Origin: an uncultured Bacteroidales bacterium
Lineage (GTDB): Bacteria > Bacteroidota > Bacteroidia > Bacteroidales > P3
Length of the DNA stretch: 64,000 bases
Direction of reading: 5' to 3'
NCBI GenBank assembly: GCA_944321735.1
Contig: CALUMK010000001.1
Coordinates: 402,429-466,428, forward strand
A model generated the notes under the pieces. The model made no database searches. It worked only from the letters and a program-made list of their open reading frames with translations, and was not told the DNA's origin. Below are positions 43,158-51,634 of the stretch, piece by piece. The translations under genes and the position numbers were made by a program. The first letter of the stretch is position 1, and every line of letters starts with the position of its first letter.

Positions 43158-44931
43158 CACCATATCAGCTGACAATTTTGCCAATGTAATGGGCGTTTCA
43201 AAAGCCACATTGGAAAAATGGGAAGCTAACGGAACTTTCGTTCCGCACAAGGACAAGCATGGCAAAAAATATTTCTTTATCAAAGAATTGATGCACGTTC
43301 CAGAAATAGCCGCCATGGTAAATTCTTCTTGGGACACAGAGATGCATGTGCAGCCCGCAAGGGCATTCCAGTCCATAGAATTGTTTGCCGGAGCTGGAGG
43401 CCTTGCCCTCGGGATGGAAAAAGCCGGATTCAAACATGCCATGCTCAATGAGTTTGATCATTTTGCCTGCGAAACGTTGCGTTTGAACCGTCCCGAATGG
43501 AACATAGTGGAAGGAGATGTACACAAGATAGATTTCAGGGAATGGAATGGCAGGGTGGATTTTGTTAGCGGAGGTTTCCCCTGCCAGGCTTTTTCGTATG
43601 CAGGGAAAGGGGCTGGTTTCGAAGACACGCGAGGCACATTATTCTTTCAATTGGCTCGTGCTGTCAAAGAAATCCAACCCAAAGTATTCTTAGGTGAAAA
43701 TGTGCGGGGATTAGCCGTCCACGACAACGGCAGAACACTCCAAGTCATCAGGAACACAATTAAAGAGCTGGGATACACCTTAGTAGAGCCTCGTGTACTG
43801 AAAGCTATTGGTTACCAAGTGCCACAAAAAAGGGAACGCCTTTTTTTGATTGCCATACGGAATGATTACGCTGAAAAAGCAGTATTCAAATGGCCGGATC
43901 CCTATAAAAGAGTGATGACCTTGCGAGATGCTTTCTTTGCAGGAGAACTTTATCCGACGGACGTGCCGGAATCTCCTCATCAAAAGTATCCGGCTCGCAA
44001 GCAAAAAATCATGGAAATGATTCCGGAAGGGGGAGATTGGCGGGATTTGCCCGAAATCATTCAAAAAGAATACATGGGCGCCAGTTTCTATTTAGGAGGA
44101 GGAAAGACGGGCATGGCTCGGAGGCTTTCCATGGACGAACCCAGCCTTACACTGACTTGCGCTCCCGCGCAAAAGCAGACGGAACGTTGCCATCCCACGG
44201 AAACTCGTCCCCTTTCCGTGCGTGAGTATGCAAGAATCCAAACTTTTCCGGACGATTGGGAATTTGCAGGGACTCTCTCTGCGCAATACAAGCAAATCGG
44301 CAATGCAGTACCTGTCAATTTAGCATGGGCGGTAGGTCGTTCCGTCATGCGTTTGATGAACCAGATAGAAGAAATCGACCAAAAAGGTTTCTCTGCCGTG
44401 GAGAGGAATGTCGAGCAAAATGATTTTGATTCGCATAAAGTAACATATATCCATACAGAGAAAGAATTTACTCAATTGTCTTTGTTTGAGCCTAAAACAA
44501 TTTACCAGTCAACCGCTTTTGGCTTTGTGCTTTCCATGGCCTGTAACCAAGAAGAACTCCAATGGATTCAATTGCACAGATTTTATATCTACCCCGTAAA
44601 AAGACCGTTATCCTCTATTCATAAGAAATTGATTTCTATAAACCACATAGCATTGATAGGAAACAAAACAGGTACAATCTGTTTTGAAGTCAATGGCGGA
44701 AAATTTGCGACAAAGAAACAAGTGGATTTATTAGATTATCCTTTCTCCAATATTACAGCTGACGCAAAAACACAATATATCGTTTACGAATTAGGGAAAT
44801 TGGAGAATTTGGCAAATACCGCTTGCCGCCCTGTCGTTTTTCTTGACCAACAAGCCCCCCTGCATATCAAACAGTCAAACTTTTCAAAACGTACAAGAGC
44901 GAATCATGTCGGCAAGCGTATTGATGATTAA
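43138..44931 (+). CDS. DNA (cytosine-5-)-methyltransferase with N-terminal HTH
   Basis: 597 residues. The first 60 are a MerR-like HTH (FANVMGVSKATLEKWEANGTFVPHK), which may let the protein regulate its own operon. Catalytic motifs follow: I ELFAGAGGL (81-89), IV GGFPCQAFS with Cys149, VI GENVRGL, VIII PQKRERLFLIAI, and X YKQIGNAVPVNLAWAVG. After motif X there is an unusual tail of about 170 residues with no recognised domain. It protects the host from the upstream nuclease. Start 43138 lies inside the end of that gene. Confidence 0.93.
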   Translation: MDSINFNTISADNFANVMGVSKATLEKWEANGTFVPHKDKHGKKYFFIKELMHVPEIAAMVNSSWDTEMHVQPARAFQSIELFAGAGGLALGMEKAGFKHAMLNEFDHFACETLRLNRPEWNIVEGDVHKIDFREWNGRVDFVSGGFPCQAFSYAGKGAGFEDTRGTLFFQLARAVKEIQPKVFLGENVRGLAVHDNGRTLQVIRNTIKELGYTLVEPRVLKAIGYQVPQKRERLFLIAIRNDYAEKAVFKWPDPYKRVMTLRDAFFAGELYPTDVPESPHQKYPARKQKIMEMIPEGGDWRDLPEIIQKEYMGASFYLGGGKTGMARRLSMDEPSLTLTCAPAQKQTERCHPTETRPLSVREYARIQTFPDDWEFAGTLSAQYKQIGNAVPVNLAWAVGRSVMRLMNQIEEIDQKGFSAVERNVEQNDFDSHKVTYIHTEKEFTQLSLFEPKTIYQSTAFGFVLSMACNQEELQWIQLHRFYIYPVKRPLSSIHKKLISINHIALIGNKTGTICFEVNGGKFATKKQVDLLDYPFSNITADAKTQYIVYELGKLENLANTACRPVVFLDQQAPLHIKQSNFSKRTRANHVGKRIDD

Positions 44932-45160
44932 CGCGCAAGTCTTGATGCCATCTGTATTAGGGCAAGACTATTTCTTGTCATGCAACCGTATTTCATGGCT
45001 ACGCGAGGCACGTGTCAGCAGTGTGCTCAATGTACGTATGGCCGGACCGAATGCAATTGAATGGCCTGAATTAGATGTGGATCTTGAAATAGAAAGTTTA
45101 AAACATCCAGAACGATACCCGTTGGTGATGAAAAATGCTCCGGCTGATAAGACAGAATAA
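44906..45160 (+). CDS. DUF2442 domain-containing small protein
   Basis: 84 residues. SASVLMINAQVLMPSVLGQDYFLSCNRISWLREA and the ending NAIEWPELDVDLEIESLKHPERYPL fit DUF2442, whose members have a consensus WPELDxD(L/I)SxE. The gene overlaps the end of the methyltransferase by 26 bp, so it belongs to the restriction-modification operon. DUF2442 proteins are sometimes found beside toxin or DUF4160 genes; here it might be a regulator of the system, which is inference. Confidence 0.75.
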   Translation: MSASVLMINAQVLMPSVLGQDYFLSCNRISWLREARVSSVLNVRMAGPNAIEWPELDVDLEIESLKHPERYPLVMKNAPADKTE

Positions 45161-45164
45161 TCAT

Positions 45165-45743
45165 ATGAATATTTTAACCAAACTACTGCAGCAGAACCGT
45201 TCCATACGGCGGTTTATCCAAAATGACCGGATTCCGGTGGAAGCGCTTTTGCGTTGGGTTGGTAACTGCCGTTACTGTGCGTCGGGTCGCAACGCGCAAG
45301 CTCTCAAATATGTGGTGGTTCACCAAGAAGAGGAATGCGCCAAAGTGTTCCCGCTCTTGGCCTGGGCCGGCTATCTCAAGGACTGGCTCGGGCCGGCGGA
45401 AGGCGAACGCCCGTCAGCTTACCTGATTCAGCTCTTGGACAAGGACATAGCATCGAACTGCCTTTGCGACGACGGCATCCAATTGCAGACGCTCGGACTG
45501 TCGGCCTGCGCGGAGGACTATGGTTGCTGCATCATCAAGGCATTCAACAATGCGGAACTCCGGAACTTGCTGCAACTGCCCGGACACTTGCAAATCCTGC
45601 ATGTCCTGGCCTTGGGTCGCCCTAAAGAAAAGGTGGTGATAGAAGAAATGCAAGGCGGGGATGTAAAATACTGGCGGACGGAGGATGGGGTCCACCATGT
45701 ACCCAAAAGGCCGGCATCGGAACTGGTCTATCGGGTTTTATGA
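45165..45743 (+). CDS. Nitroreductase family protein
   Basis: 192 residues. The FMN-binding start RSIRRFIQNDRIPVEALLRWVGNCRYCASGRNAQALKYVVV is typical, and GLSACAEDYGCCIIKAFNN and HVLALGRPKEKVV match the later FMN contacts. It probably reduces nitro or quinone compounds with NAD(P)H. The ATG is 4 bp after the DUF2442 stop, but base composition returns to the host pattern, so co-transcription may be accidental. Confidence 0.9.
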   Translation: MNILTKLLQQNRSIRRFIQNDRIPVEALLRWVGNCRYCASGRNAQALKYVVVHQEEECAKVFPLLAWAGYLKDWLGPAEGERPSAYLIQLLDKDIASNCLCDDGIQLQTLGLSACAEDYGCCIIKAFNNAELRNLLQLPGHLQILHVLALGRPKEKVVIEEMQGGDVKYWRTEDGVHHVPKRPASELVYRVL

Positions 45744-45799
45744 TACTGCCCTGCCTTATGTCCAATGGGGCATTAAGCCCGAAAATCCAAGTTAATCCT

Positions 45800-47176
45800 A
45801 TGAAAATGAAATATAATACAGTGCTTTTGCTGGGGCTTGGCATGACGCTCGGCTTAGGCATCGCCAAGGCGGAAAATCCTGCATCGGACTCGGTGGCAGA
45901 AGCAGCCAAACGGTCAATGGCATCAGAGACAGCTGAATATCGTTACATTCCTTCCGAGGAGAACTTGCAGGCTCGGGAACATTTCCGCGACCAAAAATTC
46001 GGCATCTTCCTGCATTGGGGCCTGTACAGCATGCTGGCGCAGGGCGAATGGTACATGAACCGGGGCATCGACCATGAGGAATACCGCAAGCTGGCCGGGG
46101 GCTTCTACCCTTCCCGCTTCGATGCGGCCGAATGGGTGTCGGCCATCAAGGCTTCGGGTGCCAAATACATTTGTTTCACGACCCGGCACCACGAAGGCTT
46201 TTCGATGTGGGACACCGAATTTTCGGACTACAATATCGTGGATGCCACGCCTTTCAAGCGGGATGTGCTGAAGGAACTGGCCGAGGAATGCCAGAAGCAG
46301 GGAATCGGCTTGCATCTGTATTATTCGCATTTGGACTGGGACCGGGAGGACTATTATCCTTTGGGACGGACAGGCCGTGGCACCGGGCGCGACAGTCACG
46401 GGGAATGGGCTACTTATTATGCGTTCATGAACCATCAGATACGGGAATTGCTGACGGAATACGGTCCTATCGGGGCTATCTGGTTCGATGGCTGGTGGGA
46501 TCACGACCAAGACAGCAATTTCGACTGGCAGCTGCCGGAACAGTACCAAATGGTGCATGAGCTGCAGCCTGCGTGCCTGATCGGGAACAACCATCATCAG
46601 GTGCCGTTCGAGGGCGAGGATATCCAGATTTTCGAGCGGGATCTGCCGGGCGAGAACACGGCGGGCTTGTCGGGTCAGGATATCAGTTCCTTGCCGTTGG
46701 AGACTTGCCAAACGATGAACGGGATGTGGGGCTACAAGATTGCCGACCAAGACTACAAGGATACGCGGACCTTGATTCATTATCTGGTGCGGGCCGCCGG
46801 ACGCAATGCCAACCTGCTGCTGAATATCGGCCCGCAGCCTGACGGCGAGCTTCCGGCTTTGGCCTTGGAACGGCTCAAGGAAATCGGGGAATGGATGAAG
46901 GTTTACGGGCCTACGCTGTACGGGACGCGGGGCGGCGAAGTGAGCCCGCGGGACTGGGGCGTGATGACGCGCAAAGGCGACAAGCGGTATGTGCATGTAT
47001 TGGACTTGCCGGACAAGGGGCTTTTTTTGCCGGTGACGGGGATGAAAGTGAAGCGGGCCAAGGAGTTCGCTTCCGGGAAGCCGGTCAAGTTCAAGCAGGA
47101 CAAGGAGGGGGTGTGGCTGTTGTTCGGGAAGGTGCCGGAAGAGGTTGATTATGTGATAGAGCTGGAAATACAATGA
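45800..47176 (+). CDS. Alpha-L-fucosidase (GH29), secreted
   Basis: 458 residues from MKMKYNTVLLLGLGMTLGLGIAKA, a signal peptide. The frame is open from 45740, but that start would put the signal inside the protein. GH29 landmarks: REHFRDQKFGIFLHWGLYSM, YICFTTRHHEGFSMWDTEFSDYN, and GAIWFDGWWD with the nucleophilic aspartate; LLLNIGPQPDGELP follows. It removes fucose from host or plant glycans in the periplasm or outside. It overlaps cutC by 4 bp. No SusC/SusD pair is next to it. Confidence 0.93.
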   Translation: MKMKYNTVLLLGLGMTLGLGIAKAENPASDSVAEAAKRSMASETAEYRYIPSEENLQAREHFRDQKFGIFLHWGLYSMLAQGEWYMNRGIDHEEYRKLAGGFYPSRFDAAEWVSAIKASGAKYICFTTRHHEGFSMWDTEFSDYNIVDATPFKRDVLKELAEECQKQGIGLHLYYSHLDWDREDYYPLGRTGRGTGRDSHGEWATYYAFMNHQIRELLTEYGPIGAIWFDGWWDHDQDSNFDWQLPEQYQMVHELQPACLIGNNHHQVPFEGEDIQIFERDLPGENTAGLSGQDISSLPLETCQTMNGMWGYKIADQDYKDTRTLIHYLVRAAGRNANLLLNIGPQPDGELPALALERLKEIGEWMKVYGPTLYGTRGGEVSPRDWGVMTRKGDKRYVHVLDLPDKGLFLPVTGMKVKRAKEFASGKPVKFKQDKEGVWLLFGKVPEEVDYVIELEIQ

Positions 47177-47919
47177 AACGTTCGGAATTCAAGATAGAAG
47201 TTTGCGCCAATTCGGTGGAAAGCGTCAAGGCGGCGGTCGAAGCCGGGGCGGATCGGGTGGAACTTTGCGCCGGGATGCCGGAAGGCGGCACGACCCCCTC
47301 TTATGGCTGTATCAAACAGGCCTGCATGGTGGAGGGCATCGCCGTGAATGTGATTATCCGTCCCCGGGGCGGGGATTTCCTCTATTCGGCTGAGGAGCAA
47401 GCGGTCATGCTGGAGGATATCCGGATAGCCAAACAGTTAGGGGCAGCCGGTATCGTGAGCGGGATGCTGCAAGAAGACGGCCAGGTGGACCGGGCGTTTC
47501 TGGAGCAGTGCATAGAGGCCTCTTATCCCCTACCCTTCACCTTTCATCGGGCTTTCGACATGTGCCGGGAACCCTTGGAAGCCTTGGAGGTTTTGGAATC
47601 GGCCGGTTGCGCACGGATTTTGAGTTCGGGCATGAAAAATTCGGCTTTGGAAGGGACGGGATTGCTCAAGGAATTGGTCTGTCGGAGTGGAAAGCTGATT
47701 GTGATGCCGGGCTGCGGGATCAATGCCGGGAATATCGGCCGCATTGCCCGGGAGACCGGAGCCAAGGAATTTCATCTTTCCGGCCGTAGCCGCATCGAGA
47801 GCCGGATGCAGTTCCGCAATCCGGAAGTCTCGATGGGCGGCACCGTCCATATAGAAGAATACGCCCGCGATGCCAGCGACCCGCAAAAGATCCGCCAGGC
47901 CATCGAGGCGTTGCTGTAG
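47173..47919 (+). CDS. cutC: CutC family protein (copper homeostasis)
   Basis: 248 residues, a TIM barrel. Family stretches are FKIEVCANSVESVKAAVEAGADRVELCAGMPEGGTTPS, VNVIIRPRGGDFLYS, FHRAFDMCREPLEALE and IVMPGCGINAGNIGRI. The protein was first tied to copper tolerance, but its reaction is unknown; many genomes place it beside glycosidases, as here after a fucosidase with an ATGA overlap, which suggests a sugar-related role. Confidence 0.93.
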   Translation: MKRSEFKIEVCANSVESVKAAVEAGADRVELCAGMPEGGTTPSYGCIKQACMVEGIAVNVIIRPRGGDFLYSAEEQAVMLEDIRIAKQLGAAGIVSGMLQEDGQVDRAFLEQCIEASYPLPFTFHRAFDMCREPLEALEVLESAGCARILSSGMKNSALEGTGLLKELVCRSGKLIVMPGCGINAGNIGRIARETGAKEFHLSGRSRIESRMQFRNPEVSMGGTVHIEEYARDASDPQKIRQAIEALL

Positions 47920-47985
47920 CTGGAAAAAATACTTCAGCTATTTTCAGTAAAAGGATTCTTCTGGATATTTGCTAGTTGAATTCGG

Positions 47986-48014
47986 AATTTGTCCAGCCAA
48001 GAATTGGACAAATT
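47986..48014. repeat. Hairpin 1 of a pair (TTTGTCCA arms)
   Basis: AATTTGTCCA and TGGACAAATT form a perfect 10-bp stem around a nine-base loop GCCAAGAAT. It lies 67 bp after cutC in the 360-bp gap before the membrane protein gene. Without a T run it is not a standard terminator. Confidence 0.75.
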
Positions 48015-48071
48015 GAAGCATCGTATCCATTATCAAGAGGCTCGATTATAGTGCAGCAAAAAACTGCACAA

Positions 48072-48096
48072 ATTGTCCAGCCTGAGATTGGACAAT
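48072..48096. repeat. Hairpin 2 of a pair (ATTGTCCA arms)
   Basis: ATTGTCCA and TGGACAAT form a perfect 8-bp stem around GCCTGAGAT, a loop sharing GCC, AGA/GAGA and a final T with hairpin 1. The two stems are 57 bp apart. A dimeric regulator site or paired RNA hairpins are both possible. No gene is visible in 47920-48279. Confidence 0.72.
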
Positions 48097-48279
48097 GCCG
48101 AAGATACTAGCCCTTGCTATTCATGGCAAACTTGTGTCGCAAGACTGATTGCTGCATGGCATTGGATGGTCCGGTTCTATTTGGACTTCTGTGGCAAGAT
48201 GAATAAATTAGCGGCTGTTTTTGTTGGACATGGGATAATAACCACCTGAAAAATCCGACTGAACTCTAAAATATTTATC

Positions 48280-49317
48280 ATGGAAACCATCTTGTCCCCT
48301 GCCCTGCAGGACACCAAAAGAACGCAGAGCCTGAAAAAAATGCCAAGTACCCAAAAATGGCACTGGGGAAAAACGATAGCCTCTTTCCTTCTGGTTCTCT
48401 GCACCATGCCTTTGGGTCATGCGCTGATGAAAGTCATGGAATCCAATCTGACCCCCTCGGCCTTGCATCCGGCCGCCTTCGCGATGGGTGCGGCAGGATT
48501 AGCTATGGTCATCATCGGTGTCTTTGCCAAAGGCGATACCAAGCAGACCCTTTGGGGGTTGTTCGGCGGGCTTCTCTTTTGGACAGGATGGGTCGAATTC
48601 CTGTTTGCATATTACGCAGGCCGATACGGAGTCCATTACGACTTGGTGGGTTCCGGCATTGTCACCACCACGACCGAGTATCTGAACGGCATCGGCATCC
48701 AGCATCAAACCTTGATTAACGGCGTCAATGTCAACGACATGCCTGTGTCCGAGCTGAAAGCTCTCACCGGCTCCCGCCCCGAATACCTGATCATGCCTGC
48801 CACTTTCGGCATTTGGATGATGTTCACGATATTGTACCTGTTCAATACCCGGTCCGGCTGCTTGGCTTATAATTGGCTGCAAAAAGTATTCTTCGGGAAG
48901 AGGCGTCAGGAAATCGTGCCACACAGCATGTCCCGCCACGCTTCCATCACTACCTTTCTGGAGCTGAACGTCATGATGTGGACACTCTACCTGTTGCTGA
49001 TGTTCTTGTACGATCCGGTTTTCTTGGGCGACAGCCATCCGGTTACGCTCGTTATCGCCATCGGCTGCTTGGTCGGCTCCATCTTCATGTTCCGGCATCA
49101 GCTCAAGCTGTCCGGCTGGGGCGCGAACATCCGCATGGGTATCGCCACCGTCATCATTTTCTGGACGTTCATCGAAGTCTTTTCCCGAAACCAACTGCTT
49201 GCTGAATTCTGGATCGACCCGATGAACCACAAGGCGGAAATGCTCTGCATCCTGGCTTGCTTCGTAGCTCTTGCCCTGTTTTTCATTATTCGCGCCGCCC
49301 GGAAAAAAGCGCAATAA
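48280..49317 (+). CDS. Multi-pass membrane protein of unknown function
   Basis: 345 residues with about eight hydrophobic segments (for example TIASFLLVLCTMPLGHALM, FAMGAAGLAMVIIGVFA, LWGLFGGLLFWTGWVEFLFAYY, IWMMFTILYLF, LELNVMMWTLYLLLMFLY, VTLVIAIGCLVGSIFMF, ILACFVALALFFII). A loop after the third segment carries GRYGVHYDLVGSGIVTTTTEYLNGIGI. I do not recognise a family. It stands alone between cutC and an exonuclease, preceded by the hairpin pair. Confidence 0.7.
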   Translation: METILSPALQDTKRTQSLKKMPSTQKWHWGKTIASFLLVLCTMPLGHALMKVMESNLTPSALHPAAFAMGAAGLAMVIIGVFAKGDTKQTLWGLFGGLLFWTGWVEFLFAYYAGRYGVHYDLVGSGIVTTTTEYLNGIGIQHQTLINGVNVNDMPVSELKALTGSRPEYLIMPATFGIWMMFTILYLFNTRSGCLAYNWLQKVFFGKRRQEIVPHSMSRHASITTFLELNVMMWTLYLLLMFLYDPVFLGDSHPVTLVIAIGCLVGSIFMFRHQLKLSGWGANIRMGIATVIIFWTFIEVFSRNQLLAEFWIDPMNHKAEMLCILACFVALALFFIIRAARKKAQ

Positions 49318-49333
49318 GAAATCGCAATAATCG

Positions 49334-49341
49334 TACCTTTG
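49334..49341 (+). promoter_or_regulatory. -7 element almost touching the exonuclease start codon
   Basis: TACCTTTG matches TAnnTTTG. Only five bases separate it from the ATG at 49347, so a transcript made here would begin at or within a base or two of the start codon, giving a leaderless mRNA. Confidence 0.5.
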
Positions 49342-49346
49342 CGCCC

Positions 49347-49931
49347 ATGTTTGATGCTTCGATAGGAACCCATGCCCCCGTGCAGGGATTGGACTTCATT
49401 GCCATTGATTTTGAAACCGCTACCGGAGGCCGCGCTTCGGTCTGCGAAGCCGGTATCTGCGTGGTGAGGGATGGCCGGATCAAGGAAACCCGTTCCTGGC
49501 TGGTTCGTCCCAAGGACAACTACTACCATTGGGGTAATATCAAGATTCATGGAATCCGGCCACAGGATACGGCCCGCTCCCCGGAATTTCCGGCCGTATG
49601 GTCCATTATTCTGGGGTACTTGCAGGAAACTCCCGTCTTGGTGGCCCACAATGCGGCTTTCGACATGAGCTGCATCCGGTATTCGTTGGAATATTACGGC
49701 TTGGAAAAGCCTGACATAGACTATTACTGTTCCTTGCGGGCCGCCCGTCATCTTTACGATTTCAGCCGCAATTCATTGGATTTCCTCTGCCACCAGTTCG
49801 AGATTCCGTTCGGCCATCATCACCGGGCCGGGGACGATGCCGAGATGTGCGCCAAGCTTTTCTTGAAGGAAATCCGCGATGCCGGCTGGTGCGGCCTGGA
49901 GGAGATGGACTATTGCCGGGGAAAGCTGTAA
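49347..49931 (+). CDS. DnaQ-like 3'-5' exonuclease (DEDDh)
   Basis: 194 residues. The DEDDh residues are visible in DFIAIDFETATGG (first Asp and Glu), VAHNAAFDMSCIRY (second Asp) and HHHRAGDDAEMCA (His and last Asp). It resembles stand-alone proofreading-like exonucleases rather than the polymerase III epsilon subunit fused to other domains. The ATG at 49347 gives a compact N-terminus; the frame is open upstream inside the previous gene. Confidence 0.9.
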   Translation: MFDASIGTHAPVQGLDFIAIDFETATGGRASVCEAGICVVRDGRIKETRSWLVRPKDNYYHWGNIKIHGIRPQDTARSPEFPAVWSIILGYLQETPVLVAHNAAFDMSCIRYSLEYYGLEKPDIDYYCSLRAARHLYDFSRNSLDFLCHQFEIPFGHHHRAGDDAEMCAKLFLKEIRDAGWCGLEEMDYCRGKL

Positions 49932-50155
49932 AGGCAGATATCCTCCTGATGAGGTAGAAGTATGCCCATCGGAGGTGGTTGGTAGATAACGAAAAAGGAT
50001 GGAAACGGCAGGCGTTCCATCCTTATTATTTATGTCGTTGCTATTAGTCTTTGAACACACTCTTCCAGCTTTGCATCAAGCAGCGCGAAAATCACGTTCA
50101 ACAAAGAGGACGCAATGCGTTTGTTCAATGCTCGCTAAACAAAACGAAGTTGATG

Positions 50156-50266
50156 TTACTTGCCTAGTTTAGTGGCTTTGTTCTGCTTATGGATTTGAAC
50201 ACCTGCCCAAATGGAAGCGATGATGCCTCCAACAATGCAGAGAGAAAACAAAACTATCAGTTCCAT
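50156..50266 (-). CDS. 36-residue small membrane protein
   Basis: The frame reads MELIVLFSLCIVGGIIASIW then AGVQIHKQNKATKLGK, one transmembrane helix and a basic tail. Its ATG is one base after the stop codon of the DUF6722 gene (TAG C ATG), so translation is likely to be coupled. It is below the size cut-off of ordinary gene finders. No homologue is known to me. Confidence 0.55.
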   Translation of the reverse strand: MELIVLFSLCIVGGIIASIWAGVQIHKQNKATKLGK

Positions 50267-50267
50267 G

Positions 50268-50483
50268 CTATTTCCCTTTCTTTTTAGTTGCCAAGATGAG
50301 GAACATGAAACCCGTGAAGAACAAAACAGCTACGGCCACTATCCCTATATAGATAAGAGACCCTGCCTCAAAATCCATCTTCACGAGACCCGCAATAATG
50401 AGACCTGCGAAAACTAATTTCCCTAAATCAAGGCAAAGTTTTCCTGACTCCTTTATAATGTCCCTTTTATCTTGTATGTCCAT
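50268..50483 (-). CDS. DUF6722 family small membrane protein
   Basis: 71 residues from MDIQDKRDIIKESGKLCLDLGKLVFAGLIIAGLVK, with two transmembrane helices (about 23-35 and 45-65) and a Lys-rich end. This pattern fits DUF6722, known from Bacteroidales with no assigned function. The open frame could start 12 residues earlier at 50519, but the internal ATG gives the family start. A 36-codon membrane protein follows directly. Confidence 0.7.
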   Translation of the reverse strand: MDIQDKRDIIKESGKLCLDLGKLVFAGLIIAGLVKMDFEAGSLIYIGIVAVAVLFFTGFMFLILATKKKGK

Positions 50484-50615
50484 AAAAACAAAGATACTTA
50501 CAAAAATCGGTATATACAAACAGACTTTTTCGAACCTTATCAGGTTTGATTTTTGATAACTTTTTGATTTCTAGGAGAAATTAAAATTCTGTTAGACGCT
50601 ATTTTCCTGTAAAAG

Positions 50616-50688
50616 TGGAGCATATGGGACTCGAACCCACTACCTTTTGATTGCGAACCAAACGCTCTACCAGATGAGCTAATGCCCC
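50616..50688 (-). tRNA. tRNA-Ala (anticodon CGC)
   Basis: Read on the minus strand, GGGGCAT pairs with ATGCTCC as the acceptor stem, with a G3:U70 wobble pair, the alanine identity element. The D arm is GCTC...GAGC, the anticodon stem TTTGG/TCAAA with loop TTCGCAA, giving anticodon CGC for GCG codons, and the T arm GTGGG TTCGAGT CCCAT. The discriminator is A; CCA is not encoded. Confidence 0.95.
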
Positions 50689-50828
50689 GTTTCGCTTGCT
50701 TGGCAGTGATAAACAGTTTGTTAACCATTTATCCCTGCTGCAAAGGCGTTGCAAATATACAATTTTAACTAAAACCGCCACCAAAAACAGGGAAATTTTG
50801 AAGAATTTCGACTTTGTCGTTTATACGG

Positions 50829-50893
50829 TAGCGCCTCGGCGATGCAAATCGAACAAGTTCGTTTGCATCGCTCTCGGCTTCTGCGTATATTTG
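50829..50893 (+). repeat. Repeat-promoter unit upstream of the DUF4293 gene
   Basis: An imperfect hairpin GATGCAAATCGAAC / GTTCGTTTGCATC (50840-50868) is flanked by GCCTCGGC and CTCGGCTTC, and ends beside TATATTTG (50886-50893), a -7 promoter element. The hairpin style (GCAAACTGAAC...GTTCGAGTTTGC, flanked by GAGGCGG and CTTCGGCG) also occurs at 34025-34075, next to another promoter. The DUF4293 start at 51006 is 112 bp downstream. Confidence 0.6.
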
Positions 50894-51005
50894 TATCTTA
50901 AATGAGCGGGGTTGAGGGCGTTGTTGAGACGTAGTTTTTTGATACTGTGATAAAACAAGCTTCCGGCTTCCGTGCAAGACAAACCTTAAAACATCTTTGT
51001 AAATC

Positions 51006-51497
51006 ATGATTCAACGAATTCAATCGGTATTCCTGTTTCTGGCCATGCTGTTGACAGCCAGTTTGTTTTTCGGACCTGTGGTCAGCTTTAATGTCAAAGG
51101 GCACGAATACCCGATGAATATGAGCGGGTTTACCGGCGACGGGCAAATTTTCAACGCTACAGCCGGATCGTATTGGTTCCCCATTTTCACCATCGTGGCC
51201 GCGCTGGTCATTGTCTTCCTGGCCGTCGCCTTGTTTTCGTACAAGAACCGTCCCCGGCAGATAAAGCTTTGCGCCACCGCCTTCTTCCTCAACATCATCC
51301 TGCTTGGACTCCTATTCCTGGGTCCCGATGCCATCGCCTCGAACATTGCTCCGGACATGGCCGATGAAGCCGGAAGAATCGTGAACTACCGCTGGATTTG
51401 CTTCCTGCCCTTCGGGTCGCTCATCCTGACCAACATGGCATCGCGAGCCATCAAGAAAGACGAAGCCTTGGTGCGTTCCGCCGACCGGCTCCGCTAA
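51006..51497 (+). CDS. DUF4293 family membrane protein
   Basis: 163 residues beginning MIQRIQSVFLFLAMLLTASLFF, the standard start of DUF4293, with four transmembrane helices (about 5-25, 59-78, 86-104, 128-145). The family is restricted to Bacteroidetes and has no known function. A -7 element lies 113 bp upstream. Confidence 0.88.
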   Translation: MIQRIQSVFLFLAMLLTASLFFGPVVSFNVKGHEYPMNMSGFTGDGQIFNATAGSYWFPIFTIVAALVIVFLAVALFSYKNRPRQIKLCATAFFLNIILLGLLFLGPDAIASNIAPDMADEAGRIVNYRWICFLPFGSLILTNMASRAIKKDEALVRSADRLR

Positions 51498-51634
51498 GCC
51501 CGTCTCCGGCTGAATGCAAAACATCAGCCCGGCCCGCTTCCAGCGAAAACCCGGCCCATTCCGGTAAAAGGGAAAGTGTCTCATGGAAGACGCTTCGAAC
51601 CATTGTAAACAGACACAATAACAGAAAACCCGCC

